Shown: positions 1-10,801, numbered from the stretch's first letter. The stretch: DNA of 64,000 nt from Opitutus terrae PB90-1 (GCF_000019965.1 NC_010571.1:124001-188000); one strand, 5' to 3'. A program made the numbers and translations. Notes: generated from the sequence alone by a model not told the origin.

Positions 1-7
1 TGCGCAG

Positions 8-47
8 AAAAAAATTGGGCGGGCCGCCTACCCCTAGACGGCCCGCC
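8..47 (-). terminator. Rho-independent terminator of the leftmost leftward gene
   Basis: A perfect 9-bp stem GGCGGGCCG/CGGCCCGCC (18-26 with 39-47) has a 12-nt loop. Read on the minus strand it is followed by CAATTTTTTTC, a good U-tract. It lies 111 bp after the stop of the leftward gene at 158-469. Confidence 0.75.
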
Positions 48-157
48 ATATTGCTTTCTTACTTACCCCAATTCCCGCTAAGCGGGACATAGTTGTAACG
101 ACCGGTATGACGTGGCAGCGTCGCCAAGGTTCCAACGAATTTAGTGCTCGTGCGGAA

Positions 158-469
158 TCACTCGGCAACCGGCGGCAGCGGCGCGGGTTTGCGTCGCGGC
201 GTCGTCCACAATCGGAGCAGGTACTCGGCGAGATTTTTCATGCTCGTCTGGCGCACGCCCTCGCGCTGCGCCATTTCCTTGAACGGCGACGCGACCGCGC
301 TGCGCTCCTCGAAATATCGCCACAAGTCGTTCGCTAGTTCGCGCGCCGCCTCGTGTTGATCGCTCGCCGCCCGGGAAGTCTTCTGAACTTTCTCCACCCA
401 GTATTGTCTCTCCTCAGGGTGAGTCTGGATATAGTCGAACACCATCTGCTCGCTGCGGTTGAGGCTCAT
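158..469 (-). CDS. Small hypothetical protein, 103 aa
   Basis: I do not recognise the family. The protein is soluble and mostly helical by composition, with no signal peptide or membrane segment. It starts MSLNRSEQMVFDYIQTHPEE and is rich in charged residues and Trp/Tyr (WRYFEE, LLRLW). The ATG at 469 is the first start of the frame. A GGGAGGG lies about 20 nt upstream, too far to be a clear ribosome-binding site. A strong terminator follows (8-47), so it is probably expressed as its own unit. The opposite-strand frames here lack comparable composition. Confidence 0.6.
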   Translation of the reverse strand: MSLNRSEQMVFDYIQTHPEERQYWVEKVQKTSRAASDQHEAARELANDLWRYFEERSAVASPFKEMAQREGVRQTSMKNLAEYLLRLWTTPRRKPAPLPPVAE

Positions 470-583
470 GTCGCGAAACGTGCGAGCGCCCTCCCGAAAA
501 ACAACCGCAAAACCCCGGCCAAGCCGGTCATTGCAATTTAGGCGTCAACACCTAGCCTCGGTCCCGAACCAACCCCTCCTCTC

Positions 584-1396
584 ATGTGGCAAACACTTAA
601 AGCGCAGTTACCCGGGATTCTTCTCACGGCGGTCATCGTCACGGCTGCAGCCTTCTGGCTCCATCACAAAACCCTGTCGGACATGACTCAGCGGCAAAAT
701 GCCGAACTCGCGCCGCTGCGCGAACAGAACGAAGCGCTCCGCGTCGCCTCCGAGGAGAATCGCCAGCAACTCGAAGCCACCAACAAGCTGCTGCGGGACG
801 CCATTGCCCGGCGCGAGGCCGACATGTTCCGCACCGACGAGGAGATCCAGAAGCTGAACACCGAGCGAATGGACGCGCTGGCCGAAGCGATTGCGAAGAA
901 GGTGCAGCCCTACAATCCGCTGCCGACGAGTCCGGAAGAAGCCGAGCGCATGCAGAACGAGCAGATCGACAAGGTCTCCGCGCGCATGGCCGACCGCATT
1001 CAGCCGATCCTCACCGAGATGTCGAAGGACCAGAACCTCACGCGCGAATCGATCTCGCAGTACAGCCAGCGGATTTCCGATCAGGTCGGCAACGTGCTCA
1101 CCGCCGAGATGGCCCGCAATCAACAGCTGAACAACAATCTCCAGGCGACGCAGGCCGTCGCGCAGGACTCGCTGAAGCTCGCGCACGAAATCACCGCGCT
1201 CTATCTCAGCTCGTTCAAGGACCAGGGCCTCATCACCCGGCTGCTGACCCTGCCGGCGAATGTCGTGAAAGACGCCGCCAGCCTCAGCATCGTATCGAGC
1301 AGCGACCGCAAGAAAGTGGAGGAGCAGTTGGTCGCGAAGATGAACGACATCGACAAGCGCCTCGCCGACCTCGCCGCCCAGGCGCCACAGAAGTAA
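584..1396 (+). CDS. Membrane-anchored coiled-coil protein, 270 aa
   Basis: One N-terminal membrane segment (about residues 10-26, PGILLTAVIVTAAAFWL) is followed by a long, almost uninterrupted helical region rich in Glu, Gln, Arg and Ala (residues 30-265) with heptad-like spacing, as in an envelope or cytoskeletal coiled coil. No enzymatic motif is visible. It probably sits in the inner membrane with the coil in the periplasm or cytoplasm. There is no clear Shine-Dalgarno before the ATG. A perfect terminator hairpin follows 35 bp after the stop, so it is likely monocistronic. No family name is assigned. Confidence 0.75.
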   Translation: MWQTLKAQLPGILLTAVIVTAAAFWLHHKTLSDMTQRQNAELAPLREQNEALRVASEENRQQLEATNKLLRDAIARREADMFRTDEEIQKLNTERMDALAEAIAKKVQPYNPLPTSPEEAERMQNEQIDKVSARMADRIQPILTEMSKDQNLTRESISQYSQRISDQVGNVLTAEMARNQQLNNNLQATQAVAQDSLKLAHEITALYLSSFKDQGLITRLLTLPANVVKDAASLSIVSSSDRKKVEEQLVAKMNDIDKRLADLAAQAPQK

Positions 1397-1431
1397 CGTG
1401 ATGAAGCCGGCGCGACCGGCGGATCTTTTCA

Positions 1432-1462
1432 AGCCGCGCGATTTCCGCGCGGCTTTCTTTTT
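1432..1462 (+). terminator. Rho-independent terminator after the coiled-coil gene
   Basis: A perfect 9-bp stem AGCCGCGCG/CGCGCGGCT (1432-1440 with 1446-1454) has loop ATTTC and is followed by TTCTTTTT. It is correctly placed for the rightward gene ending at 1396. Confidence 0.85.
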
Positions 1463-1585
1463 GGGAGCGCGGCCAGTTTACCCCGCCCGGTCGGGGCCTC
1501 GGCCGCTTGGGATCAGACGTGTAGCGGCAGGCGCTACCTGTTTCCGCATCGCTCTCGTTGCGGCCGAGGGCGACCGCGCTCCCAA
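1461..1585. repeat. 125-bp palindromic element with terminal inverted repeats
   Basis: The ends TTGGGAGCGCGG (1461-1472) and CCGCGCTCCCAA (1574-1585) are perfect 12-bp inverted repeats. Inside, CCTCGGCCGC pairs with GCGGCCGAGG, and GTAGCG...CGCTAC forms an apical hairpin, so the element can fold into one long stem. It sits between two convergent genes and contains no credible gene. It resembles a non-autonomous REP/MITE-type element. No second copy was seen in the window. Confidence 0.7.
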
Positions 1586-1610
1586 CACAGCCCCCACGCA
1601 CTTCGCGCTC

Positions 1611-2285
1611 CTACTTCGACAGGTAAAACGGATTCGGAAATTTAAAATTCCGCTCCGCCCCGCCGCCGGTCAAATCGCTTTCCTGATCGCCCAGATTCGC
1701 GATGATCACGAAGCCTTCCGCCGCGAGTCGCTGGCGTTCACCGAGCTTGAAAACCGCGCTCGTGTCTTTCCACGCGTCGGGCCGACAGACGAGTCGCGCA
1801 TAGCCGTCGCAGCCGACGGCGCGCAGGTTCTGTTCCGTCGCCGCTCGATAACGCTCGCCGCGTCCAGTGATGAAGATGACCGCGACGTCGAGTCGGCGCG
1901 CGAGCTCATACAGCTGACGCACGGGTTCGATCGCGGGGGCCTTCGCCTCATGCACCCACGCGTCCCACGCCTTGCGGTCGTAACCGAAGTCGAGCCGCAG
2001 GATGTGCTCCGCGTTCGCGAGCAGCGTTTCGTCGAGATCCATCACCACCGCGAGCCGCTCCGACTTGGCCGCGCCGTCCGCCGATCGCGCCGCACCCGCC
2101 CGCTGCTCGATCCATGCCGCCGCCTGCTGCGCGACCGCCTGCATCTCGCGCAGATACTCGCCCGACTGCACGTAGGTCCGGATCTCCTCCTTCGCGAGTT
2201 GGATGTTCCGCGGCTCGGCGCGCAGGGCGACCAGCGCCGCGATCGTGCCCACGACCAAGAGCAGTGCCCGGCGGGTCAGGTTCAT
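1611..2285 (-). CDS. HAD-superfamily acid phosphatase (class B/IIIB type), exported, 224 aa
   Basis: This is a haloacid-dehalogenase phosphatase. Motif I is VVMDLDETLL (nucleophile Asp about 83, second Asp 85), motif II FITGRGERYR, and motif IV NLGDQESDL. The spacing and cap match the acid phosphatase subfamily (lipoprotein e(P4)/plant acid phosphatase type), which removes phosphate from small organic phosphates in the periplasm. An N-terminal signal peptide (residues 1-23, MNLTRRALLLVVGTIAALVA) supports export. The frame runs far upstream, but the start at 2285 is chosen because it lies just before the signal peptide, 33 bp after the parC stop. It is the last gene of the leftward parE-S41-parC block. 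Confidence 0.85.
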   Translation of the reverse strand: MNLTRRALLLVVGTIAALVALRAEPRNIQLAKEEIRTYVQSGEYLREMQAVAQQAAAWIEQRAGAARSADGAAKSERLAVVMDLDETLLANAEHILRLDFGYDRKAWDAWVHEAKAPAIEPVRQLYELARRLDVAVIFITGRGERYRAATEQNLRAVGCDGYARLVCRPDAWKDTSAVFKLGERQRLAAEGFVIIANLGDQESDLTGGGAERNFKFPNPFYLSK

Positions 2286-2317
2286 TTGAAAAGCAAATGG
2301 AGGGTTTCCGCCGACGT

Positions 2318-4444
2318 TCACGCCAGCGCCAGATCCGCGCGTTTCACGTCCTTCACCGGCCACTTGGTGACGGTGAGACCCTTCGCGCTGCGGCTGCTCA
2401 CTGGCACACGGTCGAGTTCGAAATCGAACTCCCGCACGCGTGCGCCGCTTCGGCCATCGATGAAGATGCGCAGCTTTTTCGGCATCTCCTTCTCGGTCTT
2501 GCTGATCTCGAGATAAACCACGCGCGAGCCCTCGGATTTGACCAGCGAATACAGCTTGTCGCGCGACAGCCCGCCGATCTGGAACCGCTTGGCGAAGGCT
2601 TTGCCGCTCTCCTTGTCCTGATAGACCATCGTGTAGAAGTTCGGATCGCCGTCCTTCGGAAACACCGCGCAGTGAATGATGTCGCGGCCCATGAAAACCT
2701 TCTCGGCGACTTTCGACACCTTGAGCGAGCCATCGCGCATGAGGCACACGACGCTGTCGAGGATCGTGCAGTCCTGCACGTATTCGTGCTGGCGCCAGTT
2801 CAACCCGATGAACCCGTCCTCGCGATTCACATAGAGCCGTTGGTTGGCCGACACGACTTCCGCCGCATTGATCTGTTCGATCTCGTCGTAACTGGTGCGC
2901 CGCTTCAGCCCCTTGCCGTATTTTTCCTGCAGCTGCTCGAACCACGCGACGGCATAGGCCGTGAGCGCCTTCAGGTTCGCCTTCGTTTCGCGCAGCTCCG
3001 CTTCGATCTTCTTGATCGCCTCGTCCGCCTGGAACCGGTTGTACGCGGAGATCCGCTTGATCCGAATCTCGGTCAGCCGCGTGATGTCGTCATCCGTCAC
3101 CGGTCGCCGCAGCTGCTTCAGGAAGGGCTGCAATCCTTCGCGAATCTCGTCGAGCACGCTCTGCCAGGTTTTCGATTTCTCGATCCGGCGATAGATCCGC
3201 TCCTCGATGAAAATCCGCTCGAGCGAGTCCCAGTGCCACTGCTGCTCAAGCTCCGCCTGCCGGATCTCGAGTTCGCGTTTCAGCAGCGCTTTGGTCTTGT
3301 CGACCGAGCGCTTGAGAATCTCGCGCACGCCGAGGAAATGCGGCTTGTCGTCCTCGATCACGCACGCGGCCGGCGAGAGGTTCGTCTGGCAGGCGGTGAA
3401 CACGTACAGCTGCTGGATCAGTTTTTCCGGATCGCTGCCCTGCGGGAGGTGCACGAGGATTTCCACCGCATCGGCGGTGTTGTCGTCGACGTGACGGATC
3501 TTGATCTTGCCCTTCGCGTTCGCCGCCAGAATCGATTCGATCAACGATTCGGTCGTCGAACCGAAGGGTAGCTCGGTGATCGCCAGCAGGTATTTGCTGC
3601 GGATCTCGATCTTCGCGCGGATCTTCACCTTCCCGCCGCGCTCGCCGTCGTTGTACTCCGAAAAATCGGCCACGCCGCCCGTGGGAAAGTCCGGATAAAT
3701 CCGGAATGTTTTTCCCTGCAGGTGATTGATCGCGGCGCGGCAGAGGTCGTTGAAATTGTGCGGCAGGATCTTCGTCGCCAATCCGACGGCGATGCCTTCG
3801 GCGCCTTCGAGCAGCACGATCGGGAATTTCGCCGGCAGCGTCACCGGCTCGCGCGCGCGACCATCATAGCTGAGCTGCCAGGGGGTCGTCTTCGGATTGA
3901 ACAACACGTCCTTGGCGAAGGCCGTCAGCCGCGCCTCGATGTAGCGCGGCGCCGCCGCGTCGTCGCCGGTCAGCAGGTTGCCGAAGTTGCCCTGCGGCTC
4001 GACGAGGAAGCCGCGCTGCCCCAAGCCGACGAGCGCCGCGCCGATGGACGCGTCGCCGTGCGGATGAAAGCGCATCGTCGCGCCGACGATGTTCGCGAGC
4101 TTGTGGAAACGCCCGTCCTCCATTTCCCACATCGTGTGCAGGATCCGGCGCTGCACCGGCTTCAGCCCGTCGTCGATGTGCGGCACCGCGCGGTCGAGAA
4201 TGACGTAGCTGGCGTAGTCGAGAAACCAGTTCCGGTAATTCACCGCGAGCGGCGCCTCTTCCTCCTGCGCCTTCTTGCCGCTGCGGCGAAGCGGCGGCAC
4301 TTCAGCGGACGCGCCGTTACCGTTCGTCTCGCGCTCGGGGGTCACCGCCGCGGGCGTGCTCACCGGCGATTTGGGCGGTGTGGACGCACCGCCGAGCGGC
4401 AGTTCAGATTGGTTGTCGTTCTTCGCGTTTTTTCGTTTGGCCAT
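2318..4444 (-). CDS. parC: DNA topoisomerase IV subunit A (ParC-type), 708 aa
   Basis: This is the DNA breakage-reunion subunit of a type IIA topoisomerase. After a hydrophilic, low-complexity extension (residues 1-66), the core starts at NYRNWFLDYASYVILDRAVP. A winged-helix region GATMRFHPHGDASI (121-134) and the catalytic tyrosine in APRYIEARLT (Tyr168) are intact. The coiled-coil arm and C-gate follow to about residue 520. The C-terminal part is short, with no GyrA-box, which favours topoisomerase IV (decatenation) over gyrase. The matching ParE lies two genes upstream on the same strand, with an S41 protease between them. GyrA/GyrB are not in the window, so the assignment rests on domain size and the ParE partner. 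Confidence 0.9.
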   Translation of the reverse strand: MAKRKNAKNDNQSELPLGGASTPPKSPVSTPAAVTPERETNGNGASAEVPPLRRSGKKAQEEEAPLAVNYRNWFLDYASYVILDRAVPHIDDGLKPVQRRILHTMWEMEDGRFHKLANIVGATMRFHPHGDASIGAALVGLGQRGFLVEPQGNFGNLLTGDDAAAPRYIEARLTAFAKDVLFNPKTTPWQLSYDGRAREPVTLPAKFPIVLLEGAEGIAVGLATKILPHNFNDLCRAAINHLQGKTFRIYPDFPTGGVADFSEYNDGERGGKVKIRAKIEIRSKYLLAITELPFGSTTESLIESILAANAKGKIKIRHVDDNTADAVEILVHLPQGSDPEKLIQQLYVFTACQTNLSPAACVIEDDKPHFLGVREILKRSVDKTKALLKRELEIRQAELEQQWHWDSLERIFIEERIYRRIEKSKTWQSVLDEIREGLQPFLKQLRRPVTDDDITRLTEIRIKRISAYNRFQADEAIKKIEAELRETKANLKALTAYAVAWFEQLQEKYGKGLKRRTSYDEIEQINAAEVVSANQRLYVNREDGFIGLNWRQHEYVQDCTILDSVVCLMRDGSLKVSKVAEKVFMGRDIIHCAVFPKDGDPNFYTMVYQDKESGKAFAKRFQIGGLSRDKLYSLVKSEGSRVVYLEISKTEKEMPKKLRIFIDGRSGARVREFDFELDRVPVSSRSAKGLTVTKWPVKDVKRADLALA

Positions 4445-4529
4445 CGCGGACAGGTCGCGCGAGGTTTGGGTCCGCCGCCACGCCCGTCAAGCGGTGACGA
4501 CCAATTCAGGCGGACTCCACCTCAACCGG

Positions 4530-5855
4530 TTATTTCGCGCGGAGCAGTTCGCGCGCTCGCGCCAGCTCCGGATCGCGGTCAGCGCGCACATCGGCGAGCG
4601 AGCGCTCGGGCACCTCCACATCCGGGCCGACCCCACGGCCTTCCAGCCGCGCCCCGTCCAGCCCGACGTAGTCGATGATCGGGACCTGAATTTTTCCGCC
4701 ATCCGGCAAACCGTAGGGTCGCGAATAAATGACCGCGCCCGCCGTCTTCTGGCCGATCACGACTGCCCGGTGATAATGCTGCAGCACGTGCGTGAAGATC
4801 TCTGCCGCGCTCGCCGTCGCCTGGCTTGTCAGCACAATGACTTTGCCCGCATAGCCCGCCGGCAGCCACGCGAAGCTGTGCACGTCCTTGCTCCGGCCGC
4901 TGCGGCGAATCAGCCGGCCAATCGCCACGCGGTCCTTGAAGAATTCCGCCACCGCCATGTCGAGCACCAACGTGTTGCCGCCGCGATTGCTGCGCAGATC
5001 GATCATCACGGCCGGCGCAGTCGAATGCGTTTTGAGCTGCCGGCTAAGCCAGCTCAACGAGCTGCGGTCGAATCGATCGAAGCGCAGATAAAAGCCTCCT
5101 TCTTCAAGCGGTCGCACCTCACGCCGATCGAAATCGAGCAGTTCGGGTCGGAGCGTAAACGCCCGCACGGCGCCGTGCTCATCCAGAAACTCGAAGCTCA
5201 CCGGATCCCTCAACCGCGTGATGAACGTGTCGGCATCACGCAACGGCGTGCCGTTACGCTTCAGCACGAGCCAGCCGCGTCGGATTCCCGCGCGATCTGC
5301 GGGGCCGCCCGGCACGACGTCCACGACCACGCGTTGATCTTCGAGCAACTGCCAGCGAATCCCGATCGCCGGCCGGTGCTCGGTTTCCAGCTCATGTGCG
5401 CGGCGCGGCGAAAGCGCGCCGAGATGTGATTCCTTCAACTCCGCGCACATCTGGTTGACCACCTTGTAGAGCGCTTCTGCATCGGCCGCAGCCGCTGCCT
5501 GCGGCCGGTAGCGCTCGCGCATCGCCGGCCAGTCCACCCCGCGGAAAGCCTCGTCGAAATACCGGTCGTTGACCAAATCCCACGCGCGATCGAACACCCG
5601 CAGGTTCTGCGCGGTTCGTTCCTCCCGCGTCAGCGGTGGCGGCTCGCGATACTCGGTCGGAACCGTCGCGCAGCCGGCGAGGAAGAGGATCACGAACACT
5701 AGCGCCCATGGCAGGGCGCGTTGTCCCCAACGCGCCGCTCGCAACCGCCTTCGGTGTGCTGCAGTGCAGCCGCACGGCTTCGCCGCGCGGCCCCCGCCGG
5801 GGACGGCGGGCTCCACCTCGCGCCGGCTCCTCCTCCCGCTCGCCCTCGCGTTCAC
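4530..5855 (-). CDS. S41-family (C-terminal processing) peptidase, lipoprotein
   Basis: The protein has the tail-specific protease architecture: a PDZ-like segment ([20 protein letters not shown]), then the S41 core with the catalytic serine in [11 protein letters not shown] and lysine in [10 protein letters not shown], and a conserved D-x-R-x-N-x-GG strand (IDLRSNRGG). [11 protein letters not shown] is a lipobox, so it is probably anchored in the membrane facing the periplasm. The start is uncertain. The GTG at 5855 overlaps the parE stop (GTGA) and has GGAGAAGG upstream, but gives an Arg-rich leader of about 50 residues. A TTG at 5744 would give a normal lipoprotein signal peptide. The position between parE and parC is unusual. 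Confidence 0.85.
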   Translation of the reverse strand: MNARASGRRSRREVEPAVPGGGRAAKPCGCTAAHRRRLRAARWGQRALPWALVFVILFLAGCATVPTEYREPPPLTREERTAQNLRVFDRAWDLVNDRYFDEAFRGVDWPAMRERYRPQAAAAADAEALYKVVNQMCAELKESHLGALSPRRAHELETEHRPAIGIRWQLLEDQRVVVDVVPGGPADRAGIRRGWLVLKRNGTPLRDADTFITRLRDPVSFEFLDEHGAVRAFTLRPELLDFDRREVRPLEEGGFYLRFDRFDRSSLSWLSRQLKTHSTAPAVMIDLRSNRGGNTLVLDMAVAEFFKDRVAIGRLIRRSGRSKDVHSFAWLPAGYAGKVIVLTSQATASAAEIFTHVLQHYHRAVVIGQKTAGAVIYSRPYGLPDGGKIQVPIIDYVGLDGARLEGRGVGPDVEVPERSLADVRADRDPELARARELLRAK

Positions 5856-7690
5856 GCCACCAGATCCTTCTCCACCTTGAGGTTGTCGATGATGAAGTCC
5901 TGCCGCTCCGGCGTGTTCTTGCCCATGAAAAAGCCAAGCAGCTCGTTGCTGTCGTTGAGATGCGCCAGCGTCACCGGCTCGAGCCGCATGGCTTCGCCGA
6001 TAAAATCCTTGAACTCACCCGCCGAGATTTCGCCGAGCCCTTTGAATCGCGTGATCTCGTGGCTCGCGCCGAGCTTCTTCATCGCCGCCTGCTTCTCCTC
6101 CTCGGAGTAGCAGTAGATCGTCTCCTTCTTGTTGCGCACGCGGAACAGCGGCGTCTCCAAAATGAAGAGATGTCCGTTCCGAATCAGATCCGGGAAGAAT
6201 TGCAGGAAGAACGAAATCAGCAGCAGCCGGATGTGCATGCCGTCCACGTCCGCATCGGTCGCGATCACGACCCGGTTGTAGCGCAGCCCGTCCATGCTGT
6301 CCTCGACGTTCAACGCTGATTGCAGCAGGTGGAACTCCTCGTTCTCGTAGATCACCTTTTTCGAGAGCCCGAAGGTGTTCAGCGGTTTGCCTTTCAACGC
6401 GAACACCGCCTGGGTCTGCACGTCGCGCGTCGCGGTGAGCGAGCCGGCCGCCGAGTCGCCTTCGACGATGAACAGCGTGCTTTCCTCCGCGCGTTCGTTG
6501 CGATCGCCCAGGTGCAGCCGGCAGTCGCGCAGCTTGCGGTTGTGCAGCGACGCTTTCTTTGCGCGTTCCCGCGCGAGACTGCGGATGCCCGCGAGCTCCT
6601 TCCGCTCGCGCTCGCTCTCCTCGATCTTGTTCCGCAACGCGTCCGCCGTCTCCCGGTTCTTGTGCAGATAACCGTCGAGCGACTGCTGGACAAACTTGCC
6701 GATGAAGTCGCGGATCGATGGCCCACCCGGCGCGATATCGGTCGAGCCGAGTTTCGTCTTGGTCTGCGATTCGAACACCGGCTCCATGACGCGCACCGAC
6801 ACCGCCGCATCGATCGACTGCCGCACGTCGGCGGCATCGTAGTCGCGCTTGAAGAAGTTCCGCACGGTCTCGACCAGCGCTTCGCGAAACGCCGCCAAAT
6901 GCGTGCCGCCCATCGTCGTGTGCTGGCCGTTCACGAACGAGTAATACTCCTCGCCGTAGTGCGCGCCATGGGTGAACGCCACCTCCATGTCCTCGCCTTC
7001 GAGATGGATGATCGGATAAAGCGGCTCGCCGCTCAGATTCTTTTGCAGCAGGTCCTTCAGTCCGTTTTCCGAACGGAACGCCTTGCCGTTGAACGTGAGC
7101 GTGAGCCCGCGGTTCAGGAAGGCATAGTTCCATAGCATGTCCTCGATGAACTCCGGCCGGAACTTGAAATCCTTTCCGAACAGCGCCTCATCCGGAGTGA
7201 ACTCGATGAGCGTGCCGTTCCGCTCCGTCGTCTTCGCGATCTTGTGATCCTTGCGCAGCTTGCCCTGCGCAAACTCCACGAGCTTGGTCTGCCCGTCGCG
7301 AAACGCCTGTGCACGATACGAAAACGACAGTGCGTTCACCGCCTTCTGACCGACCCCGTTGAGGCCCACCGCTTTCTTGAAGGTCTCGCTGTCGTATTTC
7401 GCGCCCGTGTTGATGATCGAGACGCATTCGAGCACCTTGCCGAGCGGAATGCCCCGACCGTAGTCCCGCACCCGCACCATCCGGTCCTGCAGCTCGATTT
7501 CGATCTTCCGGCCGTAGCCCATCGTGAATTCGTCGATCGAGTTGTCGATCGACTCCTTCAACAGCACATAGATGCCATCCTCGGCATGAGCGCCGTTGCC
7601 GAGCCGGCCGATATACATGCCGGGCCGCAGCCGGATGTGCTCGGTGGACGAAAGGGTCTTGATACTCGCTTCGGTGTAAGCTTGGGCCAT
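5852..7690 (-). CDS. parE: DNA topoisomerase IV subunit B (ParE-type), 612 aa
   Basis: This is the ATPase subunit of topoisomerase IV. The GHKL ATP-binding motifs are ESIDNSIDE (46-54), DYGRGIP (76-82) and [12 protein letters not shown] (111-122). The transducer domain follows, then the TOPRIM domain with [12 protein letters not shown] and the metal-binding [11 protein letters not shown]. The length fits ParE rather than the longer GyrB. The start at 7690 is chosen because [13 protein letters not shown] directly precedes the conserved [12 protein letters not shown]. The frame extends another 25 codons without homology-like sequence. It heads the leftward block parE-S41-parC-HAD. Confidence 0.9.
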   Translation of the reverse strand: MAQAYTEASIKTLSSTEHIRLRPGMYIGRLGNGAHAEDGIYVLLKESIDNSIDEFTMGYGRKIEIELQDRMVRVRDYGRGIPLGKVLECVSIINTGAKYDSETFKKAVGLNGVGQKAVNALSFSYRAQAFRDGQTKLVEFAQGKLRKDHKIAKTTERNGTLIEFTPDEALFGKDFKFRPEFIEDMLWNYAFLNRGLTLTFNGKAFRSENGLKDLLQKNLSGEPLYPIIHLEGEDMEVAFTHGAHYGEEYYSFVNGQHTTMGGTHLAAFREALVETVRNFFKRDYDAADVRQSIDAAVSVRVMEPVFESQTKTKLGSTDIAPGGPSIRDFIGKFVQQSLDGYLHKNRETADALRNKIEESERERKELAGIRSLARERAKKASLHNRKLRDCRLHLGDRNERAEESTLFIVEGDSAAGSLTATRDVQTQAVFALKGKPLNTFGLSKKVIYENEEFHLLQSALNVEDSMDGLRYNRVVIATDADVDGMHIRLLLISFFLQFFPDLIRNGHLFILETPLFRVRNKKETIYCYSEEEKQAAMKKLGASHEITRFKGLGEISAGEFKDFIGEAMRLEPVTLAHLNDSNELLGFFMGKNTPERQDFIIDNLKVEKDLVA

Positions 7691-7970
7691 GATTGCGTTG
7701 GCCAAACACAGAGGGAGCGCCGCGCGTTCTGACAAGCGCATTTGCGGGCGGGAGCGAGGGTTCACGTTGCTTTTGCGGGCGGGCTGCCGGACCGATCGTG
7801 ATCAGAACCTGCGCAAAAGCGGATCAACATGGAGACGCGGCGCCCTCCCCGCGACGAGCGCGTCACTGCGCCGAGGCTTCGCCTCCGTTCCGCATTACAC
7901 GCCCGCCCGAACCGAAGCGGCCGGATCGGGTCGATTGCAGTGTTCGTTCCTCTTCTCCAGCCTGCCTCAA

Positions 7971-8711
7971 ATGAAAAAGACCTTGGCCATCATTCTCGTC
8001 TCGCTCCTCGCGCTGGTGCTCGTCGCCTACGTCATCGGCCAGTTTTTCCTCGGATCGATCGTGAAGACCGGCATCAACCGCGTCGGCCCGCGGGTCACGC
8101 AGACGAAGGTCGAGCTGGCGGACGCCTCGATCTCGCCTCTCTCCGGCGAAGGCACGCTCGAGGGGTTCACGATCGGCAATCCGCAGGGTTGGAGCAGCGG
8201 CAATCTCCTTTCGGTCGGCCGCGTCCAGTTCTCGGTCGAGCCCCGCTCGCTGTTGAATGACACGATCGTGATCAACGAGCTCGTCGTCGAGCAGCCGGAG
8301 TTCGTCTACGAGACGCGCGTGGTCTCGAGCAACATCGGCGATCTGCTCAAAAACATCGAAGCCGCCGTGGGCCAGCGGCCGGAAACGGCTGACGACCCGA
8401 ACGCGAAGCCGCGCAAATTCATCGTGAAACATTTCCGCATGGACAACGCCAAGGTGGCGATCGGCGTCGGTCCGGCCGCGTTGCCCTTGCCCGTGCCGGC
8501 GATGGAACTCACCGATCTCGGCGTCAAGGAAGGCGGGCTCACCTCCGGGCAGCTGGCGGTGGCCGTTTTCCGCGAGATCCTGCCGCAGATCATCGCCGCC
8601 ACCACAGACGCCGCAGGCAAGATCGGCGGCACGATGGGCGCCGCCGCGACCGAGTCGCTCAAGAAGGCCGGCGAAAATCTGCAGAAATTCCTCGGCGGAG
8701 AGAAGAAGTAG
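7971..8711 (+). CDS. AsmA-like membrane-anchored protein, 246 aa
   Basis: An N-terminal membrane anchor (residues 3-25, KTLAIILVSLLALVLVAYVI) is followed by a beta-rich region, with the pattern GTLEGFTIGNPQGWSSGNLLSVGRVQFSVEPRSL cut into strands, as in the first repeat of AsmA/DUF748-type envelope proteins. The short conserved block SPLSGEG and the strand VEQPEFVYE are typical of that fold. The C-terminal third is helical (VFREILPQIIAATTDAAGKI). A role in the envelope is inferred only from the fold. It is divergent from parE across a 280-bp gap. The ATG at 7971 directly precedes the anchor; longer upstream coding is not supported. Confidence 0.7.
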   Translation: MKKTLAIILVSLLALVLVAYVIGQFFLGSIVKTGINRVGPRVTQTKVELADASISPLSGEGTLEGFTIGNPQGWSSGNLLSVGRVQFSVEPRSLLNDTIVINELVVEQPEFVYETRVVSSNIGDLLKNIEAAVGQRPETADDPNAKPRKFIVKHFRMDNAKVAIGVGPAALPLPVPAMELTDLGVKEGGLTSGQLAVAVFREILPQIIAATTDAAGKIGGTMGAAATESLKKAGENLQKFLGGEKK

Positions 8712-8721
8712 CTTCCGTCGC

Positions 8722-8780
8722 GCGAACGGTCGCAGGGGGCAAAGACCGTTCGCCTCGCAGTAGCTGGGCTCGTCGAGCCC
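8722..8780. repeat. Two adjacent intergenic hairpins
   Basis: GCGAACGGTC/GACCGTTCGC (8722-8731 with 8744-8753) is a perfect 10-bp stem. GGGCTCG-T-CGAGCCC (8766-8780) is a perfect 7-bp palindrome with one central base. Neither has a T-tract, so they look like REP-type palindromes or RNA-stabilising hairpins behind the AsmA-like gene rather than a classical terminator. Confidence 0.5.
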
Positions 8781-8900
8781 GGCCTTGCTAATCGCTCACC
8801 CTTCACCCCAAGTGTGTCGGTTCGCGTAGGAAGCCACTGCGCCGTTCCCTCCCTTCCCGGCCGATTGACCCGCATGCGGGGTCACGCTCGGCTCGCGCGC

Positions 8901-9560
8901 GTGAAAATCACCTACTATTTCGAGGTCCTCTCATCGTGGTGCCACTGGGTGGAACCGACTTGGGCCGAGCTCAAACGCCGCTACACCGGCCGGGCGGAAT
9001 TCGAATGGAAGATCGCGTTGATGGATCCCAGCGGGTTCCCTGTTTCGCGCCAACAATGCGAGTGGTTTTATCGGCGCAGCGGCGGCACCGTCATGCGCTC
9101 GACCTACATGCTGAACCCCGGCTGGCTCGAACCGGAACGCCAAGGCCGCTACGAGGCGCCCAACTGGGTCGCCGAGGCCGGCCGGGATTTCGGATTCGCG
9201 GGCGACGAGCTGCGGCTGGCGCTGGCGAATGCGGCCATGCGCGACGGGCGCAAGATCGGCGACCTCGCCGAAGCGGTGGCCGTCGCGGCAGCCGCCACCC
9301 ATGTGGATCCTCAAAAGCTCCGCGCCCGGGCCGAGTCGCCCGAAGTGCAGGCCCGCGTCGCCGCGAGCACCCAGGAATTTCACGCCCACCAAATCAATCA
9401 GCGGCCCGCTTTCGTGCTGACGGACAAGATCGGGGACAAAGCCGTGTTCTCTGGTCTCGTGCAGCTCGAACCGCTGGTCGCTACGATCGACGCCATGCTC
9501 AGCGACACGGCAGCCTACGCCGCCCACGCCGCGCATTTCGGGCCTGTGCCGGTCCGGTGA
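8901..9560 (+). CDS. DsbA-fold thioredoxin-like oxidoreductase
   Basis: The N-terminal strand KITYYFEVLSSWCHW carries a single cysteine at the position of the CxxC motif, followed by a helical insertion and a C-terminal segment (NQRPAFVLTDKIGDKAVFSG) with the cis-Pro region RPAFVL. This is the layout of the DsbA/2-hydroxychromene-2-carboxylate isomerase superfamily. With one Cys (CHW) it is more likely an isomerase- or transferase-like member than a disulfide oxidase. No signal peptide is visible, so it is probably cytoplasmic. The GTG at 8901 starts directly at the fold. An in-frame ATG at 8874 would add nine residues, and neither start has a good ribosome-binding site. Confidence 0.8.
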   Translation: MKITYYFEVLSSWCHWVEPTWAELKRRYTGRAEFEWKIALMDPSGFPVSRQQCEWFYRRSGGTVMRSTYMLNPGWLEPERQGRYEAPNWVAEAGRDFGFAGDELRLALANAAMRDGRKIGDLAEAVAVAAAATHVDPQKLRARAESPEVQARVAASTQEFHAHQINQRPAFVLTDKIGDKAVFSGLVQLEPLVATIDAMLSDTAAYAAHAAHFGPVPVR

Positions 9561-9614
9561 CATCGTTGGTAAAGTGCGCGGGACGCCGTTGCGGTCGCCG
9601 AACTCTCGAGCTGA

Positions 9615-10787
<1,173 letters not shown>

Positions 10788-10801
10788 CCGGCTGCCGCAG
10801 A

